Below the pieces are notes generated by a model that saw nothing but the letters and a program-made list of their open reading frames with translations, was not told where the DNA came from and did no database searches. Positions 9,348-18,419 of a stretch of DNA of 64,000 bases are shown one piece after another (the first letter of the stretch is position 1; each line of letters opens with the position of its first letter). Source of the stretch: Nostoc calcicola FACHB-3891 (GTDB lineage: Bacteria; Cyanobacteriota; Cyanobacteriia; Cyanobacteriales; Nostocaceae); contig NZ_JACJRQ010000005.1 in NCBI RefSeq assembly GCF_014697355.1, forward strand, positions 1 through 64,000, given 5' to 3'. Made by a program: the position numbers and the translations under genes.

Positions 9348-10250
9348 ATGATGTTTATCGATCCTCACATTCACATGTGTTCTCGTACTACTTACGATTA
9401 CTTAGTAATGCGGGAATATGGCATTGTCGCCGTTATTGAACCAGCTTTTTGGCTAGGACAACCCCGAACCAACGCCGGCACATTCAAAGACTATTTCAGC
9501 AGCCTTGTAGGCTGGGAACGGTTTCGTGCTAGTCAGTTCGGCATTCAACATTACTGCACAATCGGCTTAAATCCTAAAGAAGCGAACAACGAGGCACTAG
9601 CAGCAGAAGTTATCGAATTGCTACCGCTTTATGCTTGTAAAGAAGGAGTTGTTGCCATTGGCGAAATTGGCTATGACGACATGACAGAAGCAGAAGATAA
9701 GTACTTTTGTCAACAGTTAGAGTTAGCCAAAGAACTCGATATGTTGGTACTAATTCATACCCCTCATCGGAATAAGAAAGCGGGTGCTATTCGGAGTATG
9801 GATCGGTGTATTGAATATGGCTTAGATCCTTCCCAAGTAGTTATCGATCATAACAACGAAGAAACTGTTGAAGAAGTATTAAAACGCGGTTTTTGGGCGG
9901 CTTTTACGATTTATCCCCAAACAAAAATGGGTAACGCTCGGATGGTGGAAGTTGTTCGTAAATATGGACGCGATCGTATCATTGTTGATAGTAGTGCTGA
10001 CTGGGGAATTAGCGATCCGTTAGCAGTGCCAAAAACGGCTCAGTTAATGTTAGAAAGAGGCATTCCAGAAGAACATGTGCGAGCAGTTTGTTACGAAAAT
10101 GCTCTAGCTGCTTACAGCCAAACTGGGCAGATGCAAGCATCAGATTGGCTCAATCCCGAATCTATCGATCAGCGTCAGTTATTTAATGGTAATTCTGTGT
10201 TACGAGGACAAGAACCAGGTATTAATTCGCTTTCAGTGCTGATTGAATAG
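9348..10250 (+). CDS. eboB: EboB, TatD-like metal-dependent hydrolase
   Basis: This 300-residue TIM-barrel protein is of the TatD / amidohydrolase type. Likely metal ligands are His7 and His9 (DPHIHM), Glu106 (GEIGYDD), His137 (LIHTPH), His168 (IDHNNEE) and Asp214 or Asp218 (VDSSADWG). It is the second gene of the ebo run and corresponds to the TatD-family member of that cluster; the true substrate is unknown. Two adjacent ATG codons (9348 and 9351) could start it, and neither has a clear ribosome binding site. Confidence 0.87.
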   Translation: MMFIDPHIHMCSRTTYDYLVMREYGIVAVIEPAFWLGQPRTNAGTFKDYFSSLVGWERFRASQFGIQHYCTIGLNPKEANNEALAAEVIELLPLYACKEGVVAIGEIGYDDMTEAEDKYFCQQLELAKELDMLVLIHTPHRNKKAGAIRSMDRCIEYGLDPSQVVIDHNNEETVEEVLKRGFWAAFTIYPQTKMGNARMVEVVRKYGRDRIIVDSSADWGISDPLAVPKTAQLMLERGIPEEHVRAVCYENALAAYSQTGQMQASDWLNPESIDQRQLFNGNSVLRGQEPGINSLSVLIE

Positions 10251-10358
10251 AAAATTGGGAATTGGGCATGGCAAAATAAATTTTTATCTTTGCATTATCA
10301 CTCTCGCAATCCAAAATCCAAAATCTAAAATCAAAAATAGCATTAGGGGGGCAAACAA

Positions 10359-11291
10359 GTGAATGTTGCAAACTTAAATTTTCCAAACTGGCGGGGTTAT
10401 TTTGAATTGATGCGTCCGGCTAATATTGTTACTGCTTGGGCTGATATTTTGGTTGGCTTTGCGGCTTCTGGTTCTGGGATTATTTTTATTCAATTAATCA
10501 ATGGTGAAGCAAATTTTGCGCTTTTAATTCCATTAGCTTGGTTATTATTAGCTACAACTGGTTTATATGGCGGCGGTATCGTTTTTAATGATGTTTTTGA
10601 CGCTGAATTAGATGCCAAAGAACGACCAAATAGAGCAATTCCCAGTGGCCGGGTGTCGCTGAAAAATGCTACTTTCTTGGGAAGTATATTGTTTGCAATC
10701 GGCATTGGAGCGGCTTTTCAGGTATCTTGGGTGAGTGGTGCGATCGCTATCTTCATTACTCTTTCAGCACTGCTGTATAATTCACTTGCCAAACATCATC
10801 CTTTTTTTGGCCCCCTTAATATGGGTTTATGCCGTGGCAGCAACTTATTATTAGGTGTAAGTGTTGTCCCAGAAATCATAGGAGAACGTTGGTATTTAAC
10901 GCTAATTCCTGTTATTTATATTGCTGCTATCACTGCAATTAGCCAGGGCGAAGTTCACGGCGGAAAGAAGATTACGGGAGTACTAGCGCTAGTGTTGATT
11001 GCAATAGTTTTGACGGCAGTTTTAGCTTTAGGATTATTAGCCGAGTATACAGCGATCGCAGCATTACCATTCGCAGCTTTATTAGCCATCCGAGTACTGC
11101 CTAATTTTATCAAAGCTGCCCGTGAACCTTTACCTGAAAATATCCGCAATGCTGTCAAAATAGGTGTGTTGTCTCTAATTGTTTTAGATGCGACTGTTGC
11201 ATCTGGTTTTGCTGGTTTGTATTACGGTTTAGCAGTTCTGATTTTGTTGCCAATTTCTATGAAGTTAGCGCAAGTATTTGCTGTTACTTGA
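10359..11291 (+). CDS. eboC: EboC, UbiA-like membrane prenyltransferase
   Basis: A 310-residue polytopic membrane protein with about nine hydrophobic segments. The UbiA-type first Asp-rich motif is clear: Asn77, Asp78, Asp81 and Asp85 in FNDVFDAELDAKERPNRAIPSG. The second Asp-rich motif of canonical UbiA enzymes is not obvious (the loop reads SQGEVHGGKK), so the acceptor and even transferase activity remain open. The start is GTG, preceded by AGGGGGG 7 nt upstream, a strong ribosome binding site. It is the third gene of the ebo run and supplies its only integral membrane protein, so it is the natural candidate for a membrane step in precursor export. Confidence 0.87.
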   Translation: MNVANLNFPNWRGYFELMRPANIVTAWADILVGFAASGSGIIFIQLINGEANFALLIPLAWLLLATTGLYGGGIVFNDVFDAELDAKERPNRAIPSGRVSLKNATFLGSILFAIGIGAAFQVSWVSGAIAIFITLSALLYNSLAKHHPFFGPLNMGLCRGSNLLLGVSVVPEIIGERWYLTLIPVIYIAAITAISQGEVHGGKKITGVLALVLIAIVLTAVLALGLLAEYTAIAALPFAALLAIRVLPNFIKAAREPLPENIRNAVKIGVLSLIVLDATVASGFAGLYYGLAVLILLPISMKLAQVFAVT

Positions 11292-11311
11292 AATTACAAT
11301 TGTGAAAATAT

Positions 11312-11407
11312 CACGCAGAGGCGCAGAGAGAAAGATTGAGTTTTATGCAATATTTTGTAATTATTCATATTCCAAAAACCTCTCCGCGTCTCTGCGTCTC
11401 TGCGTGC
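11312..11407. repeat. Inverted CGCAGAG repeats between eboC and eboE
   Basis: CACGCAGAGGCGCAGAGAG (11312-11330) and its near complement CTCTGCGTCTCTGCGTG (11391-11407) enclose about 60 bp of AT-rich DNA. The unit CGCAGAGG(A)CGCAGAG also occurs inside the MITE-like element at 30159. This may be a small non-autonomous element, or a foldback in the ebo messenger. Confidence 0.6.
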
Positions 11408-11432
11408 GAATAAAAAATACAGGATGCAGAAA

Positions 11433-12695
11433 ATGAAAATTACAAAAAACAACAACTTCCACTTAACTTATTGCAGCAATATTCATCCTGGCGAAAGTTG
11501 GGTAGAGGTATTTGCAAATTTGCAAAAATATATTCCCGAACTCAAATCACGTTTATCGCCAACAGAACCTTTTGGCATTGGTTTGAGGTTAGCAGATGTA
11601 GCTGCCAAGGAACTTTTAGAAAGTAATAATTTACGTCAATTTCAAGAATGGTTAAATAAACAATATTTATATGTTTTCACCTTAAATGGATTTCCTTACG
11701 GAGGATTTCATCGACAGGTGGTAAAAGACCAAGTTTATGCACCAGATTGGTCTACACAAGAACGGCTAAACTATACATTAAATCTTACAAAAATTTTAGC
11801 AACCCTATTACCAGCAGGACTTGATGGTGGAATTTCTACCTTGCCATTATCGTATAAACCTTGGTGGGGAGAAGACCAAACAACTTGCGACTCGGTTATC
11901 AAAAAGAGTTGTTTGAATCTAGCATCAGTTGTTGTAGAAATGATTCGTATCTGGGAAGAAACAGGAAAAATACTACATATTGATTTAGAACCTGAACCGG
12001 ATGGATTAATTGAGAACACCTCAGAAGTAATTGATTTTTTTCAAAATTGGTTGTTGCCAATTGGTGGTAATTATTTAGCCGAAAAATTACATATTGAACA
12101 AAGTTTAGCCGAAACTAAACTGCTAGAACATGTTCGACTGTGTTATGATACCTGCCATTTTTCAGTTGAATATGAACATCCAAATTCTGTATTTGCACGT
12201 TTAGAATCAGCAGGAATTAAGATTGGTAAGATTCAAATCAGCGCAGCCATTCAAGTAAAAATTCCCGCTGAAATTGAGAAACGTGGTTTGATAGTTGAAC
12301 GCTTACGTCCTTTTGCAGAATCTACCTATCTTCACCAAGTAATCGAACGTCGTAGTGATGATACTCTACATCACTATCCCGATCTAATGACTGCATTACC
12401 TCATTTAGAGCAGTCTCTAGCCGAAGAATGGCGTACTCACTTCCATGTGCCAATTTTTATTCGTGATTATCAAATTTTGCAGTCTACCCAAGATGATATT
12501 GCTACTGTTTTACATCTACTGCAAACTAATAATGCTTGTTCACATTTAGAAATTGAAACTTACACTTGGGATGTATTGCCATCAGAAATGAAAATCGATT
12601 TGCTGACTTCTATTCAGCGGGAATATGACTGGGTATTAAAAGAATTTGCTAAGAATTCAGAATCCAGAATCCAGAATTCAGAATCAGGAAATTAA
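11433..12695 (+). CDS. eboE: EboE, TIM-barrel (sugar isomerase-like) metabolite traffic protein
   Basis: A protein of 420 residues from the ATG at 11433, chosen because AGGA lies 8 nt before it; an in-frame ATG at 11424 overlaps that site. The sequence fits the xylose-isomerase-like TIM barrel: YCSNIHPGESWVEVFANL, LNGFPYGGFH, ILHIDLEPEPDGLIENT (acidic metal-site segment) and LCYDTCHFSVEYE. EboE is a conserved member of the cluster, with no proven reaction. The last 13 or so codons (NSESRIQNSESGN) are encoded by CCAGAATTCAGAAT heptanucleotide repeats, so the C-terminus has been remodelled by repeat DNA. eboF follows after 4 bp. Confidence 0.85.
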   Translation: MKITKNNNFHLTYCSNIHPGESWVEVFANLQKYIPELKSRLSPTEPFGIGLRLADVAAKELLESNNLRQFQEWLNKQYLYVFTLNGFPYGGFHRQVVKDQVYAPDWSTQERLNYTLNLTKILATLLPAGLDGGISTLPLSYKPWWGEDQTTCDSVIKKSCLNLASVVVEMIRIWEETGKILHIDLEPEPDGLIENTSEVIDFFQNWLLPIGGNYLAEKLHIEQSLAETKLLEHVRLCYDTCHFSVEYEHPNSVFARLESAGIKIGKIQISAAIQVKIPAEIEKRGLIVERLRPFAESTYLHQVIERRSDDTLHHYPDLMTALPHLEQSLAEEWRTHFHVPIFIRDYQILQSTQDDIATVLHLLQTNNACSHLEIETYTWDVLPSEMKIDLLTSIQREYDWVLKEFAKNSESRIQNSESGN

Positions 12696-12699
12696 GTTG

Positions 12700-14076
12700 A
12701 TGAAAAAAACCGTTATTCTAAATATCGTAGGATTAACGCCTAGCTTACTAGGAAAAAACACGCCGTTTTTATCTGCGTGGGCGGCTATTGGCCAAGTAGT
12801 TCCAATCAAAACAGTTTTACCTGCTGTAACTTGTTCTGTTCAAGCTACTTATTTAACAGGAAAACTGCCTGATGAACATGGCATTGTTGCTAATGGTTGG
12901 TACTTCCGCGATGAATGTGAAGTAAAATTTTGGCGACAATCTAATAAATTAGTACAGCCTCCCAAAGTTTGGGACATTGCTAAATCAATCGATCCAAACT
13001 TTACTTGTGCCAACCTTTTTTGGTGGTACAATATGTATTCTTCAGTAGATTATGCCATTACACCGCGTCCAATGTATCCGGCAGATGGGAGAAAATTACC
13101 GGATATTTATACCCATCCTAGTGATGTGCGATCGCCAATTCAATCTGATTTAGGCCAATTCCCTTTATTCGATTTTTGGGGACCAAAAACTTCAATTAAT
13201 TCTAGTCAATGGATCGCTAATTCCGCCAAATGGATTGAGGAACGTTATAGCCCGACATTATCACTAGTTTATCTGCCACATTTAGATTATTGTCTGCAAA
13301 AATTTGGTCACGATGAAAAACACATCCAAGCAGATTTACAGGAAATTGATGCTGTTTGTCGTGATTTAATCGAATATTATCAAGCACGAAATACTCAAGT
13401 AATTATTCTTTCTGAGTATGGCATTACCCCAGTTAATAAAGCAGTAGATTTGAACCGCGTGTTACGGCAAAATAATTTAATTGCTGTGCGAGAAGAATTG
13501 GGGCGAGAACTACTCGATTTTGGTGCTAGTATTGCCTTTGCTGTAGCCGATCACCAAATTGCTCATGTATATGTGAACGATCCGGCTTACATTCCGAAAG
13601 TACGATCGCTTTTAGAAGCCACAGAAGGTGTAGCCCAAGTATTGGATGAACAGGGTAAACAAGCCTACCACCTTAATCATCCTAGATCGGGAGAGTTAGT
13701 GGCGATCGCCGGGCCTAATACTTGGTTCACCTATTATTATTGGCTTGATGATAACAAAGCCCCTGATTTTGCCAGAACCGTAGATATTCACCGCAAACCC
13801 GGCTACGATCCTGTAGAGCTTTTCCTCGATCCGCAGATTAAATTTCCCCAAGGAAAAATCGCTCTCAAGCTACTTAAGAAACAATTAGGTTTTCGCTACC
13901 TCATGGATGTAATTCCTCTGGATGCTTCCTTAGTACGTGGCTCCCACGGTCACATTACCACTTCTGTTGATGAAGGACCTCTATTTATCACCCATCAAAC
14001 TGACGTTGTTGATACAAACACAATTGAAGCCACAGATGTTTGTTCGTTGATTCTCAAACATTTGAATCGGGAGTAG
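12700..14076 (+). CDS. eboF: EboF, nucleotide pyrophosphatase / phosphodiesterase-like protein
   Basis: A protein of 458 residues from the ATG at 12700, which has AGGAA 9 nt upstream and lies 4 bp after eboE. An in-frame upstream ATG at 12646 would only translate repeat DNA overlapping eboE. It belongs to the alkaline-phosphatase superfamily, type I phosphodiesterase branch: PAVTCSVQATYLTG carries the nucleophile threonine, and YLPHLDYCLQKFGHD, LSEYGITPV and GSHGH supply the metal ligands. It is the last gene of the ebo run and should hydrolyse or transfer a phospho-ester of the transported metabolite. That substrate is inference. Confidence 0.87.
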   Translation: MKKTVILNIVGLTPSLLGKNTPFLSAWAAIGQVVPIKTVLPAVTCSVQATYLTGKLPDEHGIVANGWYFRDECEVKFWRQSNKLVQPPKVWDIAKSIDPNFTCANLFWWYNMYSSVDYAITPRPMYPADGRKLPDIYTHPSDVRSPIQSDLGQFPLFDFWGPKTSINSSQWIANSAKWIEERYSPTLSLVYLPHLDYCLQKFGHDEKHIQADLQEIDAVCRDLIEYYQARNTQVIILSEYGITPVNKAVDLNRVLRQNNLIAVREELGRELLDFGASIAFAVADHQIAHVYVNDPAYIPKVRSLLEATEGVAQVLDEQGKQAYHLNHPRSGELVAIAGPNTWFTYYYWLDDNKAPDFARTVDIHRKPGYDPVELFLDPQIKFPQGKIALKLLKKQLGFRYLMDVIPLDASLVRGSHGHITTSVDEGPLFITHQTDVVDTNTIEATDVCSLILKHLNRE

Positions 14077-14198
14077 GGAGTGGCGAAATGAGGGGAATGA
14101 GGGGGACTGTGTTCAATCACACCCCCTGTTTTTTGCTTTGAGGTCAGCTAAAATTACCTTGATATTTGCAGTTCCCAACAATTAGAAACCGCCTGGCA

Positions 14199-15353
14199 TT
14201 ACGGAGATGGAACCGCTACTCGATTGCCAGGAACAATCTGTGCCTGATAGGAAAACACCTCTCGGCTACGGGGATTTACGATCACCTTGACCCAATTGAC
14301 ATCGTTGGTGCCGTTCGCCGCATTGTCGCCAAATGTCTCGACACGAGTGAAGTTTTCGATGCGTCTGCCTTGAGCATCTAGAAATGGCTTGTCAACGCGG
14401 TGGTAGTGGGAGTCGCCGTCTACGTAGGCAACCGGTTTACGGAAAGCAATCACCTCATCGCGCAACGCTAATAAAAAGCTCTGGAAGCCATCAGGCTGCC
14501 CATCGGTTTCCACCAGCGTCTTTGGATCGCGCAAAGGTGCCCTGGTTCCGTCGGTCAGATCCCACCCTGGATTCCCTTGGGAGATAAACATGACCGCTAC
14601 CGATTTCTGTGCCTTTGCCACTTGAAAGGTCTCTCTCATCCATGCAATATTAGCCGCGTTTCGCGCCGCGTACTCCTGGGGGTCTGGCGCAGTGTCGCAT
14701 AGGTTGTTGCACGAACCCTGGATATTGAGTGTTGTATACGTAACCTTACCGACCGTCCAGCGACGGTTCTCAACACAACCCACAGGAGTGTCGCTTGCAC
14801 TAAGGCACAGCGGTGCTGTCTGCACTTCCTGGACTAGCCGACGCTGCCCAAGGGAAAATTTTGTGCTGAAGAATACCTGACGCTCGTAGTCGAGGCGCTC
14901 ACGTGAGTTGAATCCACCGTTTGAGGGGCGATCGCAGTCAGTCCAATCGTTATCGCCTGGCGTGAAGGCTGCTGGCGACTTCAGGGCGTTGAAGTAGCCA
15001 AGCGCCTGGGTGTAGAGGGCATTGTTGCAGGTAGTTGGTGTGACCGAGCCGGGCGTAGAGTTGCCCGCCTTCAGATCGCCGTCGTGGACTGTGAAGGCCA
15101 GGTTTTGCGCGTTCATGTCAGCGATGAGGTTTGGAACCCCGGTCGTTGCTTGTAGATCCGAGTAGGGGAAATCGCCCCAAAGTCCGATGGCGTATGAGTC
15201 GTTCTCGCCCTCATACTCGTTCTCGCTGGCAGTGGCTAAACTCATTGCGGAACTTGCCAGGAATGGCACAGTCAGCGCCAGTAAACACATTTTACGTAGC
15301 AAACGTGCAGTGGTGATGTGTTGAAACACTGAGTAGCTAAGCTTTGTCATCAT
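14199..15353 (-). CDS. Secreted metallophosphoesterase-like protein, GC-rich
   Basis: A 384-residue protein with an N-terminal signal peptide (hydrophobic LLALTVPFLASSAMSLATA, cleavage after ATA at about residue 42). The mature part carries calcineurin-type metallophosphoesterase traces: IGLWGDFPYSD, HDGDLKAGNS, FTPGDNDW and YVDGDSHYH. Cysteines occur in close pairs (GSCNNLC and others), which suits disulfides in the periplasm. Base composition is clearly richer in G+C than the flanking genes (about 60% in sampled lines against about 35-45%), and HIP1 sites are nearly absent, so recent transfer is likely. Substrate unknown. It lies tail to tail with eboF. Confidence 0.75.
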   Translation of the reverse strand: MMTKLSYSVFQHITTARLLRKMCLLALTVPFLASSAMSLATASENEYEGENDSYAIGLWGDFPYSDLQATTGVPNLIADMNAQNLAFTVHDGDLKAGNSTPGSVTPTTCNNALYTQALGYFNALKSPAAFTPGDNDWTDCDRPSNGGFNSRERLDYERQVFFSTKFSLGQRRLVQEVQTAPLCLSASDTPVGCVENRRWTVGKVTYTTLNIQGSCNNLCDTAPDPQEYAARNAANIAWMRETFQVAKAQKSVAVMFISQGNPGWDLTDGTRAPLRDPKTLVETDGQPDGFQSFLLALRDEVIAFRKPVAYVDGDSHYHRVDKPFLDAQGRRIENFTRVETFGDNAANGTNDVNWVKVIVNPRSREVFSYQAQIVPGNRVAVPSP

Positions 15354-15612
15354 CTATATCCTCGATTATTCTCTGGGTCTGTGAGCGCATTTTGGACAAT
15401 TAGCCCCTGCTCATGCCATTTCAGTTAGGAAATTTAGATTACCGGATTGTCGATGACAGATAGGTTATAGATTGGTTAAAAGTTCACTTTTTTACAGTTA
15501 ATTCACGGATACTTTACAGGTTCGCATTTTCCGAGCAGTATTCGGCTGACTCAGGATTGATTGGTAATTGACGCATTATGTGGATTAAACGCTAAAACCC
15601 TTGATTTATCCT

Positions 15613-15643
15613 TGTAAAGACGTTGCAGTGCAACGTCTCTACA
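15613..15643. repeat. 31-bp inverted repeat, TGTA-AGACGTTGCA type
   Basis: Two 15-bp arms around a single central base, with one mismatch. The ends (TGTAgAGACG) relate it to the dispersed TAGAGACGCG palindromes seen at 3752, 25878 and 58993. Confidence 0.75.
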
Positions 15644-15884
15644 GGGCGCACAATCGTTGATATTTCGTTGATTTGGATAATTCACATCAGACGTAATTGA
15701 GTAAGTTTTATATAACTAGGACTAGGGTGGAATCCAATACTGCAAGGGATAGCATTTTTAACTCCCAATTGGGTTTGGGGAAAAGGTTACTGGGTTTAGG
15801 TTAAAGGTTTTTTCTTTCCCCTTCCCCTTTTCCCCAAAACCCGACAAGTATTGGGGTGGAATCCCGCTTAAGTAAGTGGTATTC

Positions 15885-15983
15885 AGGACTAAGGCGTGTT
15901 TTCAAACTGCTCGTTTAGTCTTTGCCCCCGAATTTATCGGGGGGTTGGGGGGATCTAAGACTTTGAAAACACGCCCTAGTCCT
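15885..15983. mobile_element. 99-bp MITE-like element
   Basis: Terminal inverted repeats of 22 bp (AGGACTAAGGCGTGTTTTCAAA and the complement of AGGACTAGGGCGTGTTTTCAAA) match at 21 of 22 positions. The interior cannot encode a transposase. No convincing target duplication is visible. Its ends would have been recognised by a transposase encoded elsewhere. Confidence 0.7.
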
Positions 15984-16079
15984 AATAAGCCCTTTCAAGG
16001 TTTTTACGTTAAGTTGACAGCAATAGACAGCTGTCCACCCCTACAGATCCGAAAAATACAAAAAATTCCTTGTAAATCG

Positions 16080-16122
16080 TAGTCATTTCGAGTATGATTT
16101 ACATATGAACTCGAAATGACTA
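16080..16122. promoter_or_regulatory. Inverted repeat upstream of the catalase gene
   Basis: TAGTCATTTCGAGT and its exact complement are separated by 15 bp, centred about 117 bp before the catalase ATG. The arms are too far apart for a compact terminator and resemble a two-site operator or a transcript stem. No regulator can be named; PerR- or OxyR-like control is only a hypothesis. Confidence 0.5.
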
Positions 16123-16217
16123 TGAATTAGTAATTTCTATCGGTAGGCAACCGTGTATCTACTGACTAAAATATACTGTGGGCAATTTGACTAACTTAAT
16201 GGAGAACTTCTTCACCC

Positions 16218-17711
16218 ATGACTGAACCCCAAAACTTGACAACTGCTGATGGTATCCCTGTTGGAGATAACCAAAATTCACTGACTGCGGGGGCGCGTGG
16301 CCCTGTATTAATTCAGGATTTTCACCTGCTAGAAAAGCTGGCTCATTTCAACAGAGAACGTATTCCTGAAAGAGTTGTCCATGCCAAAGGTGCGGCTGCT
16401 TTTGGTACTTTTACGGTAACTAACGATATCACACGCTACAGCAAAGCCAAACTTTTTTCTGAGATTGGCAAGAAAACAGAAGTCCTGCTGCGTTTTTCTA
16501 CGGTTGGCGGAGAAAAAGGTTCAGCAGATGCGGAACGCGATCCTAGAGGTTTCGCCATCAAATTTTATACAGAAGAAGGCAACTGGGATATTACAGGTAA
16601 CAATACTCCGATTTTCTTCATTCGTGACCCACTGAAGTTTCCTGATTTCATCCATACCCAAAAACGCAATCCCCAAACAAATTGCAAAGATCACAATGCA
16701 AAATGGGATTTTTGGTCACTCAGTCCGGAATCACTCCACCAGGTAACGATCCTGTTTTCAGATCGGGGAATTCCCAAAACCTATCGACACATGGACGGCT
16801 TTGGTAGCCATACCTTTAGCTTAATTAATGCTGAGGGCGATCGCGTTTGGTGTAAATTTCACTTTAAGACCTTACAAGGACATCAAACCTTGACAGAGGA
16901 TGAATCGGGCAAGCTTAAGGGGGAAGATCCCGATCATGCGACTCGCGATCTATTTGAAGCGATCGCTCAAGGAGATTATCCCAAATGGCGGATGTGTATT
17001 CAAGTGATGACTGACGAGCAAGCCGCAAAACATCGAGATAATCCCTTTGACTTGACAAAAGTTTGGAAGCACTCAGAATATCCTTTAATCGAAGTCGGGA
17101 TATTAGAGCTAAATCGTAACCCAGAGAATTATTTCGCCGAAGTTGAACAAGCCGCTTTTAGTCCTAGTGCAGTGGTTCCTGGCGTTAGTTTCTCTCCAGA
17201 CAAAATGCTTCAAGCTCGGATCTTTTCTTACCCAGATGCTCAACGGTATCGCTTGGGTGGTAACTATCAGCAACTACCCGTCAACCAGCCCAAATGTCCA
17301 GTGATGCATTACCAGCGAGATGGCTTTATGGCATCGGGGAACAACGGCGGTAGCGTTCCTAACTATGAACCCAATAGTGCTGAGGGTACGCCCAAAGAAA
17401 ATCCAGCTTATGCAGAACCACCCAGCCATTTGGGCGATGTCACAGTCGATCGCTACAATCATCGTGAAGGAAACGACGATTATACCCAAGCAGGGGATCT
17501 GTATCGGTTAATGACTCCCGAACAGCAAGAGCGTCTTGTGCAAAATATCGTTGGTACTCTCAGCCAAGCAAGGCAAGACATCCAAATGCGGCAACTTTGC
17601 CATTTCTTTAGAGCAGATGTTTCCTATGGTTTGCGTGTAGCTGAAGGACTAGGCATTGCGATCGATCCTTCAATGTTCGGTGCTACTGCTCAACCTGTAG
17701 GTAACTGGTAA
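16218..17711 (+). CDS. Heme catalase, small-subunit type
   Basis: This 497-residue enzyme disproportionates hydrogen peroxide. The distal His55 ([12 protein letters not shown]), Asn128 ([10 protein letters not shown]) and the proximal heme-ligand Tyr338 ([14 protein letters not shown]) are all present, as is the [21 protein letters not shown] motif. The length fits monofunctional small-subunit catalases; many cyanobacteria depend on KatG and lack this type. There is no signal peptide, so it is cytoplasmic. A GGAG lies about 13 nt before the ATG, a rather long spacing. An inverted repeat upstream and a hairpin just after the stop frame it as a single-gene transcript. Confidence 0.95.
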   Translation: MTEPQNLTTADGIPVGDNQNSLTAGARGPVLIQDFHLLEKLAHFNRERIPERVVHAKGAAAFGTFTVTNDITRYSKAKLFSEIGKKTEVLLRFSTVGGEKGSADAERDPRGFAIKFYTEEGNWDITGNNTPIFFIRDPLKFPDFIHTQKRNPQTNCKDHNAKWDFWSLSPESLHQVTILFSDRGIPKTYRHMDGFGSHTFSLINAEGDRVWCKFHFKTLQGHQTLTEDESGKLKGEDPDHATRDLFEAIAQGDYPKWRMCIQVMTDEQAAKHRDNPFDLTKVWKHSEYPLIEVGILELNRNPENYFAEVEQAAFSPSAVVPGVSFSPDKMLQARIFSYPDAQRYRLGGNYQQLPVNQPKCPVMHYQRDGFMASGNNGGSVPNYEPNSAEGTPKENPAYAEPPSHLGDVTVDRYNHREGNDDYTQAGDLYRLMTPEQQERLVQNIVGTLSQARQDIQMRQLCHFFRADVSYGLRVAEGLGIAIDPSMFGATAQPVGNW

Positions 17712-17728
17712 CCCGATCCAATTTTGTG

Positions 17729-17749
17729 GGGTGGGCATCTTGCCCGCCC
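17729..17749 (+). terminator. GC-rich hairpin after catalase
   Basis: GGGTGGGCA-TCT-TGCCCGCCC, 9-bp arms with one G-T pair, 17 bp after the catalase stop. There is no T-run, and the same sequence type is a common cyanobacterial dispersed repeat, so true termination is uncertain. Confidence 0.45.
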
Positions 17750-17799
17750 TAAAGCAAATTCATTTGATTAACTTACAAAATCAATCGAGGTAATTAAAC

Positions 17800-18009
17800 A
17801 TGAAATTAACAGCAACAGAAGAAGGCTTATTAATCCCTAAAGAACTATTAGGAGAAAACCAAGAATTTGAGATTATTCAAGAAAATGGAAAAATTATTAT
17901 TACTAGCATCAAAAAAACATCTTCTATTTGGGATTTAGGTTCAAATCCTGTGGAATGTGATGTAAAAGATGGTGCAATTAACCACGATCGCTATCTCTAT
18001 AACCCATGA
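17800..18009 (+). CDS. Antitoxin-like protein of a VapBC-type pair
   Basis: A 69-residue protein with an N-terminal AbrB-like or swapped-hairpin look (MKLTATEEGLLIPKELL, then FEIIQENGKIIITSI) and a polar C-terminal tail that would wrap the toxin. Its stop overlaps the start of the PIN-domain gene by 4 bp (ATGA), a translational coupling typical of toxin-antitoxin operons. AGGTAA 9 nt upstream can serve as ribosome binding site. Its family cannot be fixed from sequence; the role is inferred from the partner. Confidence 0.72.
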   Translation: MKLTATEEGLLIPKELLGENQEFEIIQENGKIIITSIKKTSSIWDLGSNPVECDVKDGAINHDRYLYNP

Positions 18010-18419
18010 GAGATATCTACTTTTTAGATACCAGCTATATTTTAGCTCTGGAAATCAAAAATGAAGATGCTCATCAAAAAGTATTACAAAATTGGGCTAA
18101 TTTAATAAAATCCAAACCTTTTTTAATCACAACAACATACATTTTTGATGAAGTTGTTACTTTTTTTAATAGTCGGAACCTTCATTATAAAGCCGTTGAA
18201 GTTGGTAATCGGTTATTGGAAAGTCCTGATATAGAATTAATCGAAGTTGATCGAACTCTATTTAATCAGGGATGGGAATATTTTCAAAAGCATAAAGACA
18301 AATCTTATTCTCTCACTGATTGTTTATCATTTATCGTTATGCAACAACGAGAGATTGTTACAGCTTTAACCTTAGATAATCATTTTTATCAAGCTGGATT
18401 TCAAATTTTACCATCATAA
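18006..18419 (+). CDS. PIN-domain ribonuclease toxin (VapC-like)
   Basis: The 137-residue protein has the PIN acidic quartet: Asp8 (FLDTSYIL), Glu49 (FDEVVT), Asp105 (SLTDCLS) and Asp124 (TLDNHF). Such proteins cleave RNA, often initiator tRNA or rRNA loops, and are held inactive by the co-encoded antitoxin. Start overlaps the antitoxin stop. The T/S-T-Y-I-F-D-E-V segment suits the subgroup common in cyanobacteria. It is followed directly by 21-bp tandem repeats. Confidence 0.88.
   Translation: MRDIYFLDTSYILALEIKNEDAHQKVLQNWANLIKSKPFLITTTYIFDEVVTFFNSRNLHYKAVEVGNRLLESPDIELIEVDRTLFNQGWEYFQKHKDKSYSLTDCLSFIVMQQREIVTALTLDNHFYQAGFQILPS

Larger units (their letters stand above)
15354..16217. other. 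864-bp intergenic region rich in repeats, upstream of catalase
   Basis: No plausible protein gene is present. It holds a 31-bp inverted repeat of the GTAGAGACG type (15613-15643), a pyrimidine-rich stretch (about 15806-15840), a MITE-like element (15885-15983) and a 14-bp-arm inverted repeat just upstream of the catalase gene (16080-16122). The last two are described separately. Confidence 0.7.

Noticed and set aside
11424-11432. Upstream ATG for eboE
   Set aside because: It overlaps the AGGA that best serves as ribosome binding site for the ATG at 11433.
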